Of a stretch of DNA of 64,000 nt, positions 50,545 through 59,708 are shown one piece after another. How positions within the stretch are numbered: the stretch's first letter is position 1; the number at the start of each line of letters is the position of its first letter. Below the pieces are notes generated by a model that saw nothing but the letters and a program-made list of their open reading frames with translations, was not told where the DNA came from and searched no databases. Position numbers and translations under genes: made by a program. The DNA comes from Puteibacter caeruleilacunae (GTDB lineage Bacteria > Bacteroidota > Bacteroidia > Bacteroidales > Prolixibacteraceae), in NCBI GenBank assembly GCA_005217565.1, contig SJCO01000008.1, positions 124,001 to 188,000 of the forward strand, given 5' to 3'.

Positions 50545-53322
50545 ATGAAAAATATTGTATTTATTTTAGTGATGTCTACGCTTATTGTGCTATTCGATAG
50601 TGTATTAGCGAAAGAAGCGGTAGGGCAGGATTCATTGACTAATGTTGAGGTTAGTACCAACATTAATCGAGATGTAAAATACACTGGGATCGACTTCTCA
50701 ACTGTTGATAGAGAGGCATTGTCGAACGCAACGAAGCTTGATGTGATGGAAGCTTTGTTTGCAAAAATTCCAGGTTTAAATGTTACTCAGGGAAATGGCT
50801 TTTCGTTTGAACGTAGTCCTAAATTTTCTCTTCATGGGTTAACTCCTCTTGTACTTGTTGATGGAGTTCCTCGAAGTCTGAGCAATTTAATTATTGATGA
50901 AGTAGAGGATGTGGTGGTTTATAATGATGCGGTAGCAGCTGCAATTTATGGTGTTGCTGGAGCTAGAGGTGTTATCAATATAATTACCAAGAAAGGTAGA
51001 AACCAACCGAAACTTGAAATGCAAGGATCTTATCAGGGGGGTATCGCTACTAAATTTCGTACTCCTGATTTTACTGATGCATATACTTATGCAAGAGCAT
51101 TAAATACTGCTATGATCTCTGATGGTATGTCGGAACGTTATTCTGCATTAGAGTTGGAAGCATTTCAAAAAGGAACATATCCTGATGTATATGCTGATGT
51201 TGATTGGTACAATGAGGTGTTCTCCAATACCGAGGTAAATCACCAGTTCAATTTTAATGTAAGAGGTGGAAAAGAGAAGTTTGATTACTATGCTTTAATC
51301 GCCTATTCTCGCAACGAGGGTTTATTTAAGTATTTCGATAAGGATGATCGATATAAGAACCAATTGTTGGATACACGATTGACTTTAAGAACCAACTTTA
51401 GAGTTGATGTAACTAAATCAACAGAGTTTAGAGCTAATCTTCAGGCTCAGATGAAGGAGTTTAATGGACCTAATGCATTGAACAATATCCTTACTTCGGC
51501 TTATAAAACGCCAAGTGCTGCTTTCCCAATTAAAAGTGATGGAATATGGGGCGGTAATAGCACCTACAAGGATAATAACCCTGTTGCTTTATTAAGTAGC
51601 AATGGACACTACAAGACAATGGTTAATTCTTTGAATCTAGATATTAATCTTCGTCAGAATTTAGATGCGATAACTGAGGGCTTGTCGGCAAGTGCCTTCT
51701 TAGCTATTGATAACAGTGGATCATTGAATGAAAGTTCAAATCTAAAGTATGAGTATGTCGATCTTAATCCGACTATTTTGTCTGACGGAACGGTTATAAC
51801 TGATCCTGTTGTATATGGAACAAACTCACAGTTTTTAGGTCATGGCTCGGGAATTGAAACGACTTATTTCAACACCTTCTTTACCTCTACAGTAAACTAT
51901 AAGAAGTCATTTGGAAAAAATGACCTTGATCTTTCTTTGATCTATAATATGCAGTCGAACAAAGTAACTGGTCGTAACAAATCTCGCTTGAGACAATCAG
52001 TAACTGGTTATTTTTCGAATAATTACAATAATAAGTACTTCCTTGATGCTGTAGTTACCTATGCTGGAGCTTCGGCCATTCAGCTTGGAGATCGCTTTAG
52101 TATTTATCCTGCTGTTTCTGGAGGATGGTTGGTTACTGAAGAGGATTTCTTCAAGAGTGGTATTATTGATTATCTGAAGGTGAAAGGTTCCTTTGGTTAT
52201 TCTGCATGGGATAGATCAATTCCTTACGATTTAGAGAAGGTTTACTATACCTCTGGTAAAGCTGGGTATGTAGCTACAGGTACTACTGGTGCTCCAATTA
52301 ATAAAGGTGGATGGGGAGAGAGTGATTTGCCTACTACTAATTTGGAGTTGGAGAAAATGCGTAAGACAACCTTCGGGATTGATATGAAAATGCTTGATTC
52401 GAAGCTTTCATTAAGCGCTGATGCATTTTTCAACAAAAGATATGATGTGCTTATTTCTACGAATAATACATCATCTAGTGTGTTGGGATTATCTGCTAAA
52501 AACCAGAATGATGGTATCTATAAATACAAAGGCTTTGATCTTGCACTGGGATGGAAGGATAAGAAAGGTGATTTCTCATACGAATTGGGTGCAGTATTGT
52601 CGTTTGTACAATCGGAAATAGTTAATAATAATGAAGGCTTTAAGCCTTACGATTATCTATATCGAAAAGGTAATAGTACTAGCCAGGTTTACGGATTAGA
52701 GGCTGATGGTTTCTTTAATAACCAAGCCGATATCGATAATGCTCCTGTACACACTTTTTATACTGTGCAGCCTGGTGATATTAAGTACAAGGATCAAAAC
52801 GGTGACGATGTTATTGATGCTAATGATGTTGTTAAACTAATGAATCCTTCGGTACCTGAGATTTATTATGGCTTTGATGTTAACCTGAAGTATAAGAATA
52901 TTTCTTTACGAGCTAACTTCCAGGGAGTGGGCAAACATTCGGTGAGTTTATTGAACTCTACACTTTATAAGCCTTTGGTGAATCATAATACCATTTCCGA
53001 TACTTTCCTTGATAATGAGGTATTCTGGACTGAGGAGAATAGTGCTGTAGCTACAATGCCTCGATTAACCACTTTATCGAATGCTAATAATTACCGAGCT
53101 AGTTCTCACTGGTATAGAAACGCATCGTATTTAAAATTGAGAGATCTGAAGTTAGCTTACTCTGTCGAGCATCTTGGTGGTTTCCTTCCGTTTGCTGAGA
53201 TATATGTGGCTGGAAGTAACTTATTCTCAATTGATGATATCGATTTTGCCGATCCAGAGAGCATAGGTGATAACTATCCTTCATTAAGGTCCTACTGGGC
53301 TGGAATTAAAGTAAAATTTTAA
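50545..53322 (+). CDS. SusC-like TonB-dependent transporter lacking the regulatory domain, PUL pair 2
   Basis: 925 aa. After the signal peptide (about 22 residues) there is no CarboxypepD_reg-like domain; a short linker leads directly to the plug (KIPGLNVTQGNGF, LVDGVPRSLSNLIIDEVEDV) and barrel ending VKVKF. Common SusC proteins of this locus are ~1040-1075 aa, so this is a short form. The plug motif DAVAAAIYGVAGARGVINI is intact, so transport is likely. Pairs with the SusD gene 5 nt downstream. Confidence 0.9.
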   Translation: MKNIVFILVMSTLIVLFDSVLAKEAVGQDSLTNVEVSTNINRDVKYTGIDFSTVDREALSNATKLDVMEALFAKIPGLNVTQGNGFSFERSPKFSLHGLTPLVLVDGVPRSLSNLIIDEVEDVVVYNDAVAAAIYGVAGARGVINIITKKGRNQPKLEMQGSYQGGIATKFRTPDFTDAYTYARALNTAMISDGMSERYSALELEAFQKGTYPDVYADVDWYNEVFSNTEVNHQFNFNVRGGKEKFDYYALIAYSRNEGLFKYFDKDDRYKNQLLDTRLTLRTNFRVDVTKSTEFRANLQAQMKEFNGPNALNNILTSAYKTPSAAFPIKSDGIWGGNSTYKDNNPVALLSSNGHYKTMVNSLNLDINLRQNLDAITEGLSASAFLAIDNSGSLNESSNLKYEYVDLNPTILSDGTVITDPVVYGTNSQFLGHGSGIETTYFNTFFTSTVNYKKSFGKNDLDLSLIYNMQSNKVTGRNKSRLRQSVTGYFSNNYNNKYFLDAVVTYAGASAIQLGDRFSIYPAVSGGWLVTEEDFFKSGIIDYLKVKGSFGYSAWDRSIPYDLEKVYYTSGKAGYVATGTTGAPINKGGWGESDLPTTNLELEKMRKTTFGIDMKMLDSKLSLSADAFFNKRYDVLISTNNTSSSVLGLSAKNQNDGIYKYKGFDLALGWKDKKGDFSYELGAVLSFVQSEIVNNNEGFKPYDYLYRKGNSTSQVYGLEADGFFNNQADIDNAPVHTFYTVQPGDIKYKDQNGDDVIDANDVVKLMNPSVPEIYYGFDVNLKYKNISLRANFQGVGKHSVSLLNSTLYKPLVNHNTISDTFLDNEVFWTEENSAVATMPRLTTLSNANNYRASSHWYRNASYLKLRDLKLAYSVEHLGGFLPFAEIYVAGSNLFSIDDIDFADPESIGDNYPSLRSYWAGIKVKF

Positions 53323-53327
53323 GGATT

Positions 53328-55049
53328 ATGATGATGAAGAAATATAATAGTAGATATAGAAAAACCAGTATTGGTTGCTTGTTGCTAATGTTACTGTCGT
53401 TTTCGGCATGTGATTATTTAGACTTCGACGAAAGTAATCGTTTATATGACGAAGAATCGGTGTTTACTGATTTTGGTTATACCACAAATATTCTGAATAA
53501 TTTATATTCTTATATCGATCAGGATTTAGGCGTAATGGGAGGTGGTGCAATGAGAGCTTGTGCTACTGATGATGCAGAATTTGCTGACCCGAATAATGCT
53601 GTTCAGGATATGAATAACGGCTCATGGTCGGCACTGAATGTTAAAGACGATGTGTTTGAAAAGATGTATAAGGGAATTCGAGCTGCAAATAATTTTCTTG
53701 ACAAATTTGACGAGAATGCTTACCTGGAGTATAAGTACAATACGAGCTACCCAAAATGGGAGGATGCATTTAAGTACTATCGCTATGAGGCCCGTGCTTT
53801 AAGAGCTTATATGTATTTTCAATTGGTGAAACGTTATGGTGATGTACCTTTGATTACAGAGCTTTTAACGATTGAAGAGGCTAATGCAATGGGAAAGACT
53901 TCTTATGATGATGTTGTCGATTTTATCGTAAGTGAATGTGATGCAGTGGCCAACGAATTGCCAGTGAGTTACCTGGATACAAGGAATAAACAAACAGGAC
54001 GGGTGACAAAAGGTTTTGTATATGCATTACGATCGCGCGTACTACTTTATGCTGCCAGTCCGTTACACAATAGTGGTGATTCAAAGAAATGGGAAGCGGC
54101 TGCTTCAGCTGCATTGGTGTTAATCGATTCTACACGTACTAAGGGATGGTATGAAAAGGAATTGGGAGCTAATGGAGTGAATAATTTCCGATCTAAAGAG
54201 GTAATTCTTTTCAAGAATAATACCAACAGTTCATCGTTCGAGAAATATAATTTCCCTGTTCGATTTACAGCAGGTAGTACTTCTCATACAGGTGTGTGTC
54301 CTACGCAAAATCTTGTTGATGCTTTTGAAACGAAGAATGGATATCGTGTAACGTTGACAAGTAATGGTTGGCAATGTGATGATCCAGAGTTTAGTTCACA
54401 GGATCCTTATGCCAACAGAGATCCTCGATTCTATCAAACCATCCTTTATAATGGAGCAACTTTTAAAGGGCAAACAATTGAAACTTTCGTTGGAGGTGAT
54501 GATTATGGGGTAGTAACAGAAGGTGGAACAGCTACTGGATATTTCTTGAAAAAGTATATAAAAGAAGAGGTGAACTTTACTCCTGGTAGTCTTGTTTCGA
54601 AGCCTCATTTCTGGATTGTTTTTCGATATGGTGAAATCTTATTGAATTATGCTGAAGCGATGATGGGGGCTTTTAATAATCCTGATTATACTAGTGCTGC
54701 TTATCCTATTTCAGCAAGAGAAGCTTTGAATGAGGTGCGATCGGCTGCTGATATGCCTTTGGTTGATGAGACCAATCCTGAGGAATTTATGACTCGATTG
54801 AGAAACGAGAGAAGAGTAGAGCTGGCTTTTGAGGATCACCGATTCTGGGATGTTAGACGATGGAAGTTGGGGGCTAATACACAACGTGAAATTGATGGTG
54901 TTAGAATTGTTGATAATGCTGGTGTGTTAGATTATTCCAGAGTTAATTATGAATCTCGTGTGTGGAATGAGAAGATGAATCTTTATCCAATCAAAGAACA
55001 GGAGTTGTACCGAAATAATAACCTGGAACCACAGAATACTGGTTGGTAG
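53328..55049 (+). CDS. SusD-family lipoprotein, PUL pair 2
   Basis: 573 aa. Three consecutive in-frame Met/Lys codons at the start leave the exact ATG open (53328, 53331 or 53334). Lipobox FSAC. SusD pattern: LRAYMYFQLVKRYGDVPLI, GFVYALRSRVLLYAASPLHN, RLRNERRVELAFEDHRFWDVRRWK, ending PQNTGW. Closer in pattern to the 29.8-kb SusD than to pair 1. Surface lipoprotein that works with the short SusC. Confidence 0.93.
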   Translation: MMMKKYNSRYRKTSIGCLLLMLLSFSACDYLDFDESNRLYDEESVFTDFGYTTNILNNLYSYIDQDLGVMGGGAMRACATDDAEFADPNNAVQDMNNGSWSALNVKDDVFEKMYKGIRAANNFLDKFDENAYLEYKYNTSYPKWEDAFKYYRYEARALRAYMYFQLVKRYGDVPLITELLTIEEANAMGKTSYDDVVDFIVSECDAVANELPVSYLDTRNKQTGRVTKGFVYALRSRVLLYAASPLHNSGDSKKWEAAASAALVLIDSTRTKGWYEKELGANGVNNFRSKEVILFKNNTNSSSFEKYNFPVRFTAGSTSHTGVCPTQNLVDAFETKNGYRVTLTSNGWQCDDPEFSSQDPYANRDPRFYQTILYNGATFKGQTIETFVGGDDYGVVTEGGTATGYFLKKYIKEEVNFTPGSLVSKPHFWIVFRYGEILLNYAEAMMGAFNNPDYTSAAYPISAREALNEVRSAADMPLVDETNPEEFMTRLRNERRVELAFEDHRFWDVRRWKLGANTQREIDGVRIVDNAGVLDYSRVNYESRVWNEKMNLYPIKEQELYRNNNLEPQNTGW

Positions 55050-55102
55050 TAAACAACTAACAAATTTGAGATAACTGAATGTTATTACATAAATGGTTAA
55101 TC

Positions 55103-56638
55103 ATGAGAAAATTAAATAAGATAACTATACAAAGTTTGCGGTATCTGTTTTTAGGTCTGAGTGTTTTTGTATTCACATGCTGTGAGAAAAAGCTTGAAGG
55201 ACTTTCTTCGGAAGAATTGCAAATAGATACCAATTATCCAGATCTTCGATATGCCAATATCAAGAAGCAATATAATTATGTGGCAACCGATGCAAGTGAA
55301 AATACTTTTAAGGTGAAATCATTGTATCACGCATGGGAGATAACGGGTACTGGTCCTGAAACATGGTGTGAGATTACTCCTGCTGAAGGTGATGCAGGTA
55401 CCTTGTATGATGTTGTTATTAGTCCGAAAGACAATACAGACCTGGACGATAGAGTTGATACGCTAACGCTTAGTAGCGAAGGTTGGGTTGGTAAGAAATT
55501 CGTGGTTTTTCAAAAAGGAACTGCTTATTTGAGTGCCTCATCTGAAGAGCCAACACTTGCCGAGACTGTTGGTGACAGAACGACTATTGAAATTGAATCG
55601 AATCAGGATTGGAGTGCTAAAGTTGCTGATGATATTGATTGGATGGAAATTGAAGGAAGTGCTAACGCTAATGGTAATGGTACTGTAACCTTGATATCGA
55701 TAAAAGAGAATGGATCTTTACGAAAAAATGGTAAAGTATACATTTACGACCGATATGATGAGCTTGCTGATTCAGTAACGATTTACCAAAATGGTATTTT
55801 TATGGAGTTTGAACCTTTGGCTGATCCGTTGGCGATTGAAGGTGGAACGTTAGAGGTTGCGGTTAGTTCTAATACCTCGTGGACTTTAGAGATTCCAGAA
55901 GAAGCACAAGAGTGGCTGTCGGTTGATAAAACATCAGGAACGAAAAGTGAAACAGTGACTTTCACCATTGCTGCAAACAGTGGTTTATCACGAACAGTAG
56001 ATGTTTTATTCGAGACTAATCCTGCTCTTATAGAAGAAACACTTACGATCGATCAGCAAGGTGCTATTCCGTTTACTGAAGAGTTTTTCGAGGGCAATAG
56101 CGATGTAACCTTCAATGCTGATGGTTCTGCAACGCTAACTGCAGCTCCAGGAACAGGATCCAAGAAATTGGTTTCTAAAATCTCTAACTTTAGTTATGGA
56201 CGATATACTGTGAACTTCTCGGATATTCAAATCGGTAGGAATGCGAGTACTATGTTGATGTGTATTACTAAAAAAGGTAAGATCAATGGTGGTATCTCAT
56301 GGGGTGCTTTTGCTAAAGGTAGTTACTCAGATAGTTGGGCTTCAGAATATTGGTTGTCTGATGCATTTGGTAGCAAAAAACGCCAGCGTTTCGATAACGA
56401 TATTTTACGTGAGGATATTAAGTCGTATACCATTGATGTTAAGCGTTCAGCAACGGCAGGAATGGTTGATGTAGATTTCTACATTAATGATCAGTTGTTG
56501 AAGAGTGACAAAGGTATGGATGGTTTTGCTGAAGGGGAACCAATGATTTTGACCTTCTGGATCTACAATGTCTACGATAAAGAGAATACAGCCATTTTTG
56601 AGCCTTCAACACTATTATACGAACCATATAAATACTAA
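55103..56638 (+). CDS. BACON-domain lipoprotein, candidate surface glycan-binding protein
   Basis: 511 aa from ATG 55103 (an in-frame ATG at 55079 gives a less natural start). Lipobox region FTCCEKK. Two to three BACON-type beta-sandwich domains in the middle (tell-tale NQDWSAKVADDIDWMEIE, and SNTSWTLEIPEEAQEWLSVD with SGTKSETVTFTIAANSG). The C-terminal ~200 residues form a concanavalin-like jelly roll (FSYGRYTVNFSDIQIG, DVKRSATAGMVDVDFYIND) that could bind or cleave glycan; no clear catalytic pair seen. BACON domains act as spacers. Position after SusD is typical of SGBP genes. Confidence 0.82.
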   Translation: MRKLNKITIQSLRYLFLGLSVFVFTCCEKKLEGLSSEELQIDTNYPDLRYANIKKQYNYVATDASENTFKVKSLYHAWEITGTGPETWCEITPAEGDAGTLYDVVISPKDNTDLDDRVDTLTLSSEGWVGKKFVVFQKGTAYLSASSEEPTLAETVGDRTTIEIESNQDWSAKVADDIDWMEIEGSANANGNGTVTLISIKENGSLRKNGKVYIYDRYDELADSVTIYQNGIFMEFEPLADPLAIEGGTLEVAVSSNTSWTLEIPEEAQEWLSVDKTSGTKSETVTFTIAANSGLSRTVDVLFETNPALIEETLTIDQQGAIPFTEEFFEGNSDVTFNADGSATLTAAPGTGSKKLVSKISNFSYGRYTVNFSDIQIGRNASTMLMCITKKGKINGGISWGAFAKGSYSDSWASEYWLSDAFGSKKRQRFDNDILREDIKSYTIDVKRSATAGMVDVDFYINDQLLKSDKGMDGFAEGEPMILTFWIYNVYDKENTAIFEPSTLLYEPYKY

Positions 56639-56646
56639 CAAATTGA

Positions 56647-56680
56647 GGGGAGATACTTAAGGTATAGGTATCTCTCCTTA
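56647..56680 (+). terminator. Partial terminator or processing hairpin within the PUL
   Basis: Stem GGGGAGATAC / GTATCTCTCC (one G-U pair) with a 10-nt loop and a short T-rich tail. It may reduce readthrough from the SusC/D genes into the enzyme genes. Confidence 0.55.
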
Positions 56681-56742
56681 TTTCTAACGGTTTCTCATTT
56701 TTTAATAATCGTTCTTAACGCAACAAAAACCAATTACCAGAT

Positions 56743-57996
56743 ATGAGTAAAGAAAATGTTTTGTTTATACTTGGTGCGCTATTTTTAGGTGTGCTTGGAT
56801 GCTCTTCAAGTGAAAATCCGGATGTGAATTTCAATAATGAATTGGATTATCCTTCTAATGTTAAAGTGACATTTGACGAGAACACTGAAAGCGCTACAAT
56901 TACATGGGATAAAGTTGATGCAGCCGAAGGTTATACCGTATGGTGTTCTTATGCTGAAGATTCGAACTATGATCAACTGGCTGATGTTACAGAAACGACC
57001 TATACTGATGAGTCGGTAAAGAGAGCGTCTGAAAAATACTATAAAGTAAAAACTTATAACACCAAAAAGGAGAGTATTTACAGTGTGCCTGTGTCGGTTG
57101 TTAATCCATTGAACGATGAGGAACGTAAAGTTGTACGTTCAATGTGGGTATGGAATAACACCAATGGTCTGGATGCTACAAAAAGAGTTGATCTGCTAGA
57201 ATTCTGTAAAGAGCATCATATTGAGATTCTATATTTTTCAACCGGTCTTGGTGATTATACTGCGAATGCAACATTGAAACAAAATACACGAAACTTTATT
57301 AAGGCTGCCCATCAGAATAATATTGAGGTGCACGGATTAACAGGTAATCCTGATTGGATATTACCAGCAAATCAATCGAAATACCTTAATGCAGTAAAGA
57401 GTATAATTGCATACAACAATACCGTTGAAAGTGATGAATGTTTTGATGGTTATCAGTCGGACATTGAGCCCAATAAGTATGTGGGGAAGAATTGGTCAAC
57501 CGCTGAGAGAATTCAGAACTTGAAATACTACGTTGATGTTCACAAAAAGGCTGCTGATTTATTCAATAATGATCTTAAGAAACCAGTGAACTTTCAGTAT
57601 GGAATGGCAATCAGTGCCTTCTATGACTTACATGGTGAAGAACTGAAGTTTGAATATGAGGGAAAGAATCAAATAACATTAGCTCATTTGGCTGATTTCT
57701 CCGATTACTTCGCAATAATGAGCTACCGCGATAAAGCGTCGAATATAATTGATATCTCCAAGCAGGAAGTTGAAATAATGAAAGCATTAGGGAAAAAGGC
57801 CTGGACTGGAGTTGAAACCATCGATACAGAGTCGAAAGGAGCAGGTCCTTCTTCAATTAATTTCTACCACGAAGGAAATGATTTTATGGAACAGGAGATT
57901 GAAAAAGTGAAGGCGTATTATTTTGATAATGATGGATTCGGAGGAATTGCAGTTCACTATTATCGGACTTACAAAGAGTTGGTTGAGCGGGAGTAA
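56743..57996 (+). CDS. GH18-like TIM-barrel lipoprotein with FN3 domain
   Basis: 417 aa. Lipobox LGC with Cys20, a fibronectin type III domain (about 35-118, NVKVTFDENTESATITWDKV), then a TIM-barrel domain (about 125-415). The active-site region reads D235-G-Y-Q-S-D240-I-E242, which matches the GH18 DGxDxDxE motif except that the first Asp of the trio is Gln. The acid Glu and the middle Asp are kept. GH18 enzymes cleave chitin or the chitobiose core of N-glycans by substrate assistance. Family assignment is by this motif only; a related but distinct family is possible. Confidence 0.55.
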   Translation: MSKENVLFILGALFLGVLGCSSSENPDVNFNNELDYPSNVKVTFDENTESATITWDKVDAAEGYTVWCSYAEDSNYDQLADVTETTYTDESVKRASEKYYKVKTYNTKKESIYSVPVSVVNPLNDEERKVVRSMWVWNNTNGLDATKRVDLLEFCKEHHIEILYFSTGLGDYTANATLKQNTRNFIKAAHQNNIEVHGLTGNPDWILPANQSKYLNAVKSIIAYNNTVESDECFDGYQSDIEPNKYVGKNWSTAERIQNLKYYVDVHKKAADLFNNDLKKPVNFQYGMAISAFYDLHGEELKFEYEGKNQITLAHLADFSDYFAIMSYRDKASNIIDISKQEVEIMKALGKKAWTGVETIDTESKGAGPSSINFYHEGNDFMEQEIEKVKAYYFDNDGFGGIAVHYYRTYKELVERE

Positions 57997-58033
57997 TGTG
58001 TATCGTATGGGTGTAATTATAAATCATTGAGTA

Positions 58034-59593
58034 ATGAAGTTTTCAAGAATTCAAGGTGGTATTGTATCTTTCATTTTAATGATATTTCTATTGGGGATTG
58101 GTTGTAAGGAAAGCAATGATATCCCAGGAGGAGAAACAGGTGAGTATATTGATCATTGGAAGTCGTCGATGGATACTTCGCTAGTTCATATTAAGGATGA
58201 ATATGATGCGGTTTTTTTAGAGAATATTGCTTTTGCAATTGAAGCAGAACAGTATGAAGGATTGAATGAGATATCATTTAAGGTTTTGGCTAAAAATGAG
58301 ACTTCTGAGGTAGAACCATTTACTGTTACGTATTCCAAAGATTATGTGGAGAGTAGCGAGTTCTTTGATCGTGAATTAGAACAATTGACATTCCCGGTAT
58401 TCGGATTGTTCGATAATCACCAAAATAGTGTTTTTGTTACAACGAATTTTGCGAATGGTAGATCGTGGGAAAAAAGCATAACAATTGAAACTGCAGAATA
58501 TCCTAATACTGAGAATGAAAATCTTACGGTTTACTCATCATTGAAAAACACAACTGTTAATTACTTGCTATTGGAGACCGACTTCGGTGCTATGATCATG
58601 GATGTTGAGGGGAATATTCGATGGGCGGCTAGTGAGTTTGTCGAGAACCCAAGTAAGTCGGCTATCTTCAAAAATAATGCATTCTTCTGCAAAAAAGGTA
58701 CGAAACCATTTGATGAGTTGTTGAAGCTAGGTTTTGATGGATCTCAAAGTACTATCGCTTTTGATTTTGGAGATTATCCTGGAGTAGGCTTTCATCATGA
58801 AATGGATATGGGTAAAGAGGGATTTTTCCTCGAAGCTCATATTAAAGATGGAAAGGCATTTCATAAACGTGGTAGCGTATTGGTTGAGGTTGATGAAGAT
58901 GGAAAAGTATTAGAAACTTGGGATCTTGATGAGATTATAGGGAAATGTATTGCTGAATCGGGAGGGAATATAACTGATTTTGTACGTAATGCAACGAACA
59001 ATCCTAAGGCAGAAGATTGGTTTCATATGAACTCGTCGTACTACGATAAACGTGATAATTCAGTATTAATTTCCAGTCGTGAGAATTTCGTAATTAAAGT
59101 GGGATATGATGATAAAGAGATCAAATGGATTTTAGGAGATCAAAGCAAATATTGGTACTCAATAGATACGCTAAAACATTATGCTCTTGACTTAACCGAA
59201 GGCAATATTAATATCGGTCAGCATGCATTGTCGATATTGGATAATGGTGAGCTACTGATGTTTAATAATGGCAATAACTCTTCGGTATCTTACTTCCCAA
59301 AAGATAAGCTAGGATTGGAATATCAGAATTCTAAGGTGTCGGGGTATATCATTTCAAATGAGCAAAAAACGGCAAGAGAAAGCTTTAATATAGAATTGCC
59401 TTTTGCTTGTCCAAACAGGGGGTGTGTACAAAAAAGTAAGAACTCGTTTATTGTAACATCTTTGCCTGTTCAGCCAGAATTCAATAGCCTGATTGGTATC
59501 TATGATGAAGATGGTAAACTAATATCGGAAATTAAAAATACAGGTTATTTCTGTGTAAGGACAGAAGGCTTTTCTAACGAACTAACATATTAA
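58034..59593 (+). CDS. Arylsulfate sulfotransferase (ASST)-family lipoprotein
   Basis: 519 aa, lipobox IGC with Cys24. N-terminal beta domain (about 40-165), then a six-bladed propeller typical of bacterial PAPS-independent arylsulfotransferases. The catalytic residues known from E. coli ASST all have counterparts: H254/H255 in FHHEMD, H331 in DWFHMNS, R349 in ISSREN, and H397 in GQHALS (the residue that carries the sulfo group). The His-Arg spacing of 18 equals that of the E. coli enzyme. It would move sulfate from a phenolic or other ester to an acceptor. An ASST inside a glycan locus is unusual; see findings. Confidence 0.85.
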   Translation: MKFSRIQGGIVSFILMIFLLGIGCKESNDIPGGETGEYIDHWKSSMDTSLVHIKDEYDAVFLENIAFAIEAEQYEGLNEISFKVLAKNETSEVEPFTVTYSKDYVESSEFFDRELEQLTFPVFGLFDNHQNSVFVTTNFANGRSWEKSITIETAEYPNTENENLTVYSSLKNTTVNYLLLETDFGAMIMDVEGNIRWAASEFVENPSKSAIFKNNAFFCKKGTKPFDELLKLGFDGSQSTIAFDFGDYPGVGFHHEMDMGKEGFFLEAHIKDGKAFHKRGSVLVEVDEDGKVLETWDLDEIIGKCIAESGGNITDFVRNATNNPKAEDWFHMNSSYYDKRDNSVLISSRENFVIKVGYDDKEIKWILGDQSKYWYSIDTLKHYALDLTEGNINIGQHALSILDNGELLMFNNGNNSSVSYFPKDKLGLEYQNSKVSGYIISNEQKTARESFNIELPFACPNRGCVQKSKNSFIVTSLPVQPEFNSLIGIYDEDGKLISEIKNTGYFCVRTEGFSNELTY

Positions 59594-59708
59594 CCATTGA
59601 ATTGAATCTCTCTATATAGAAGAGCTGAAGGACCTGATTGGGGCTTTGGGATGAATTAGGAATAATAGTGTGAATGATTGCTATTGTTCGGAATAAATAA
59701 TTTTAAAA

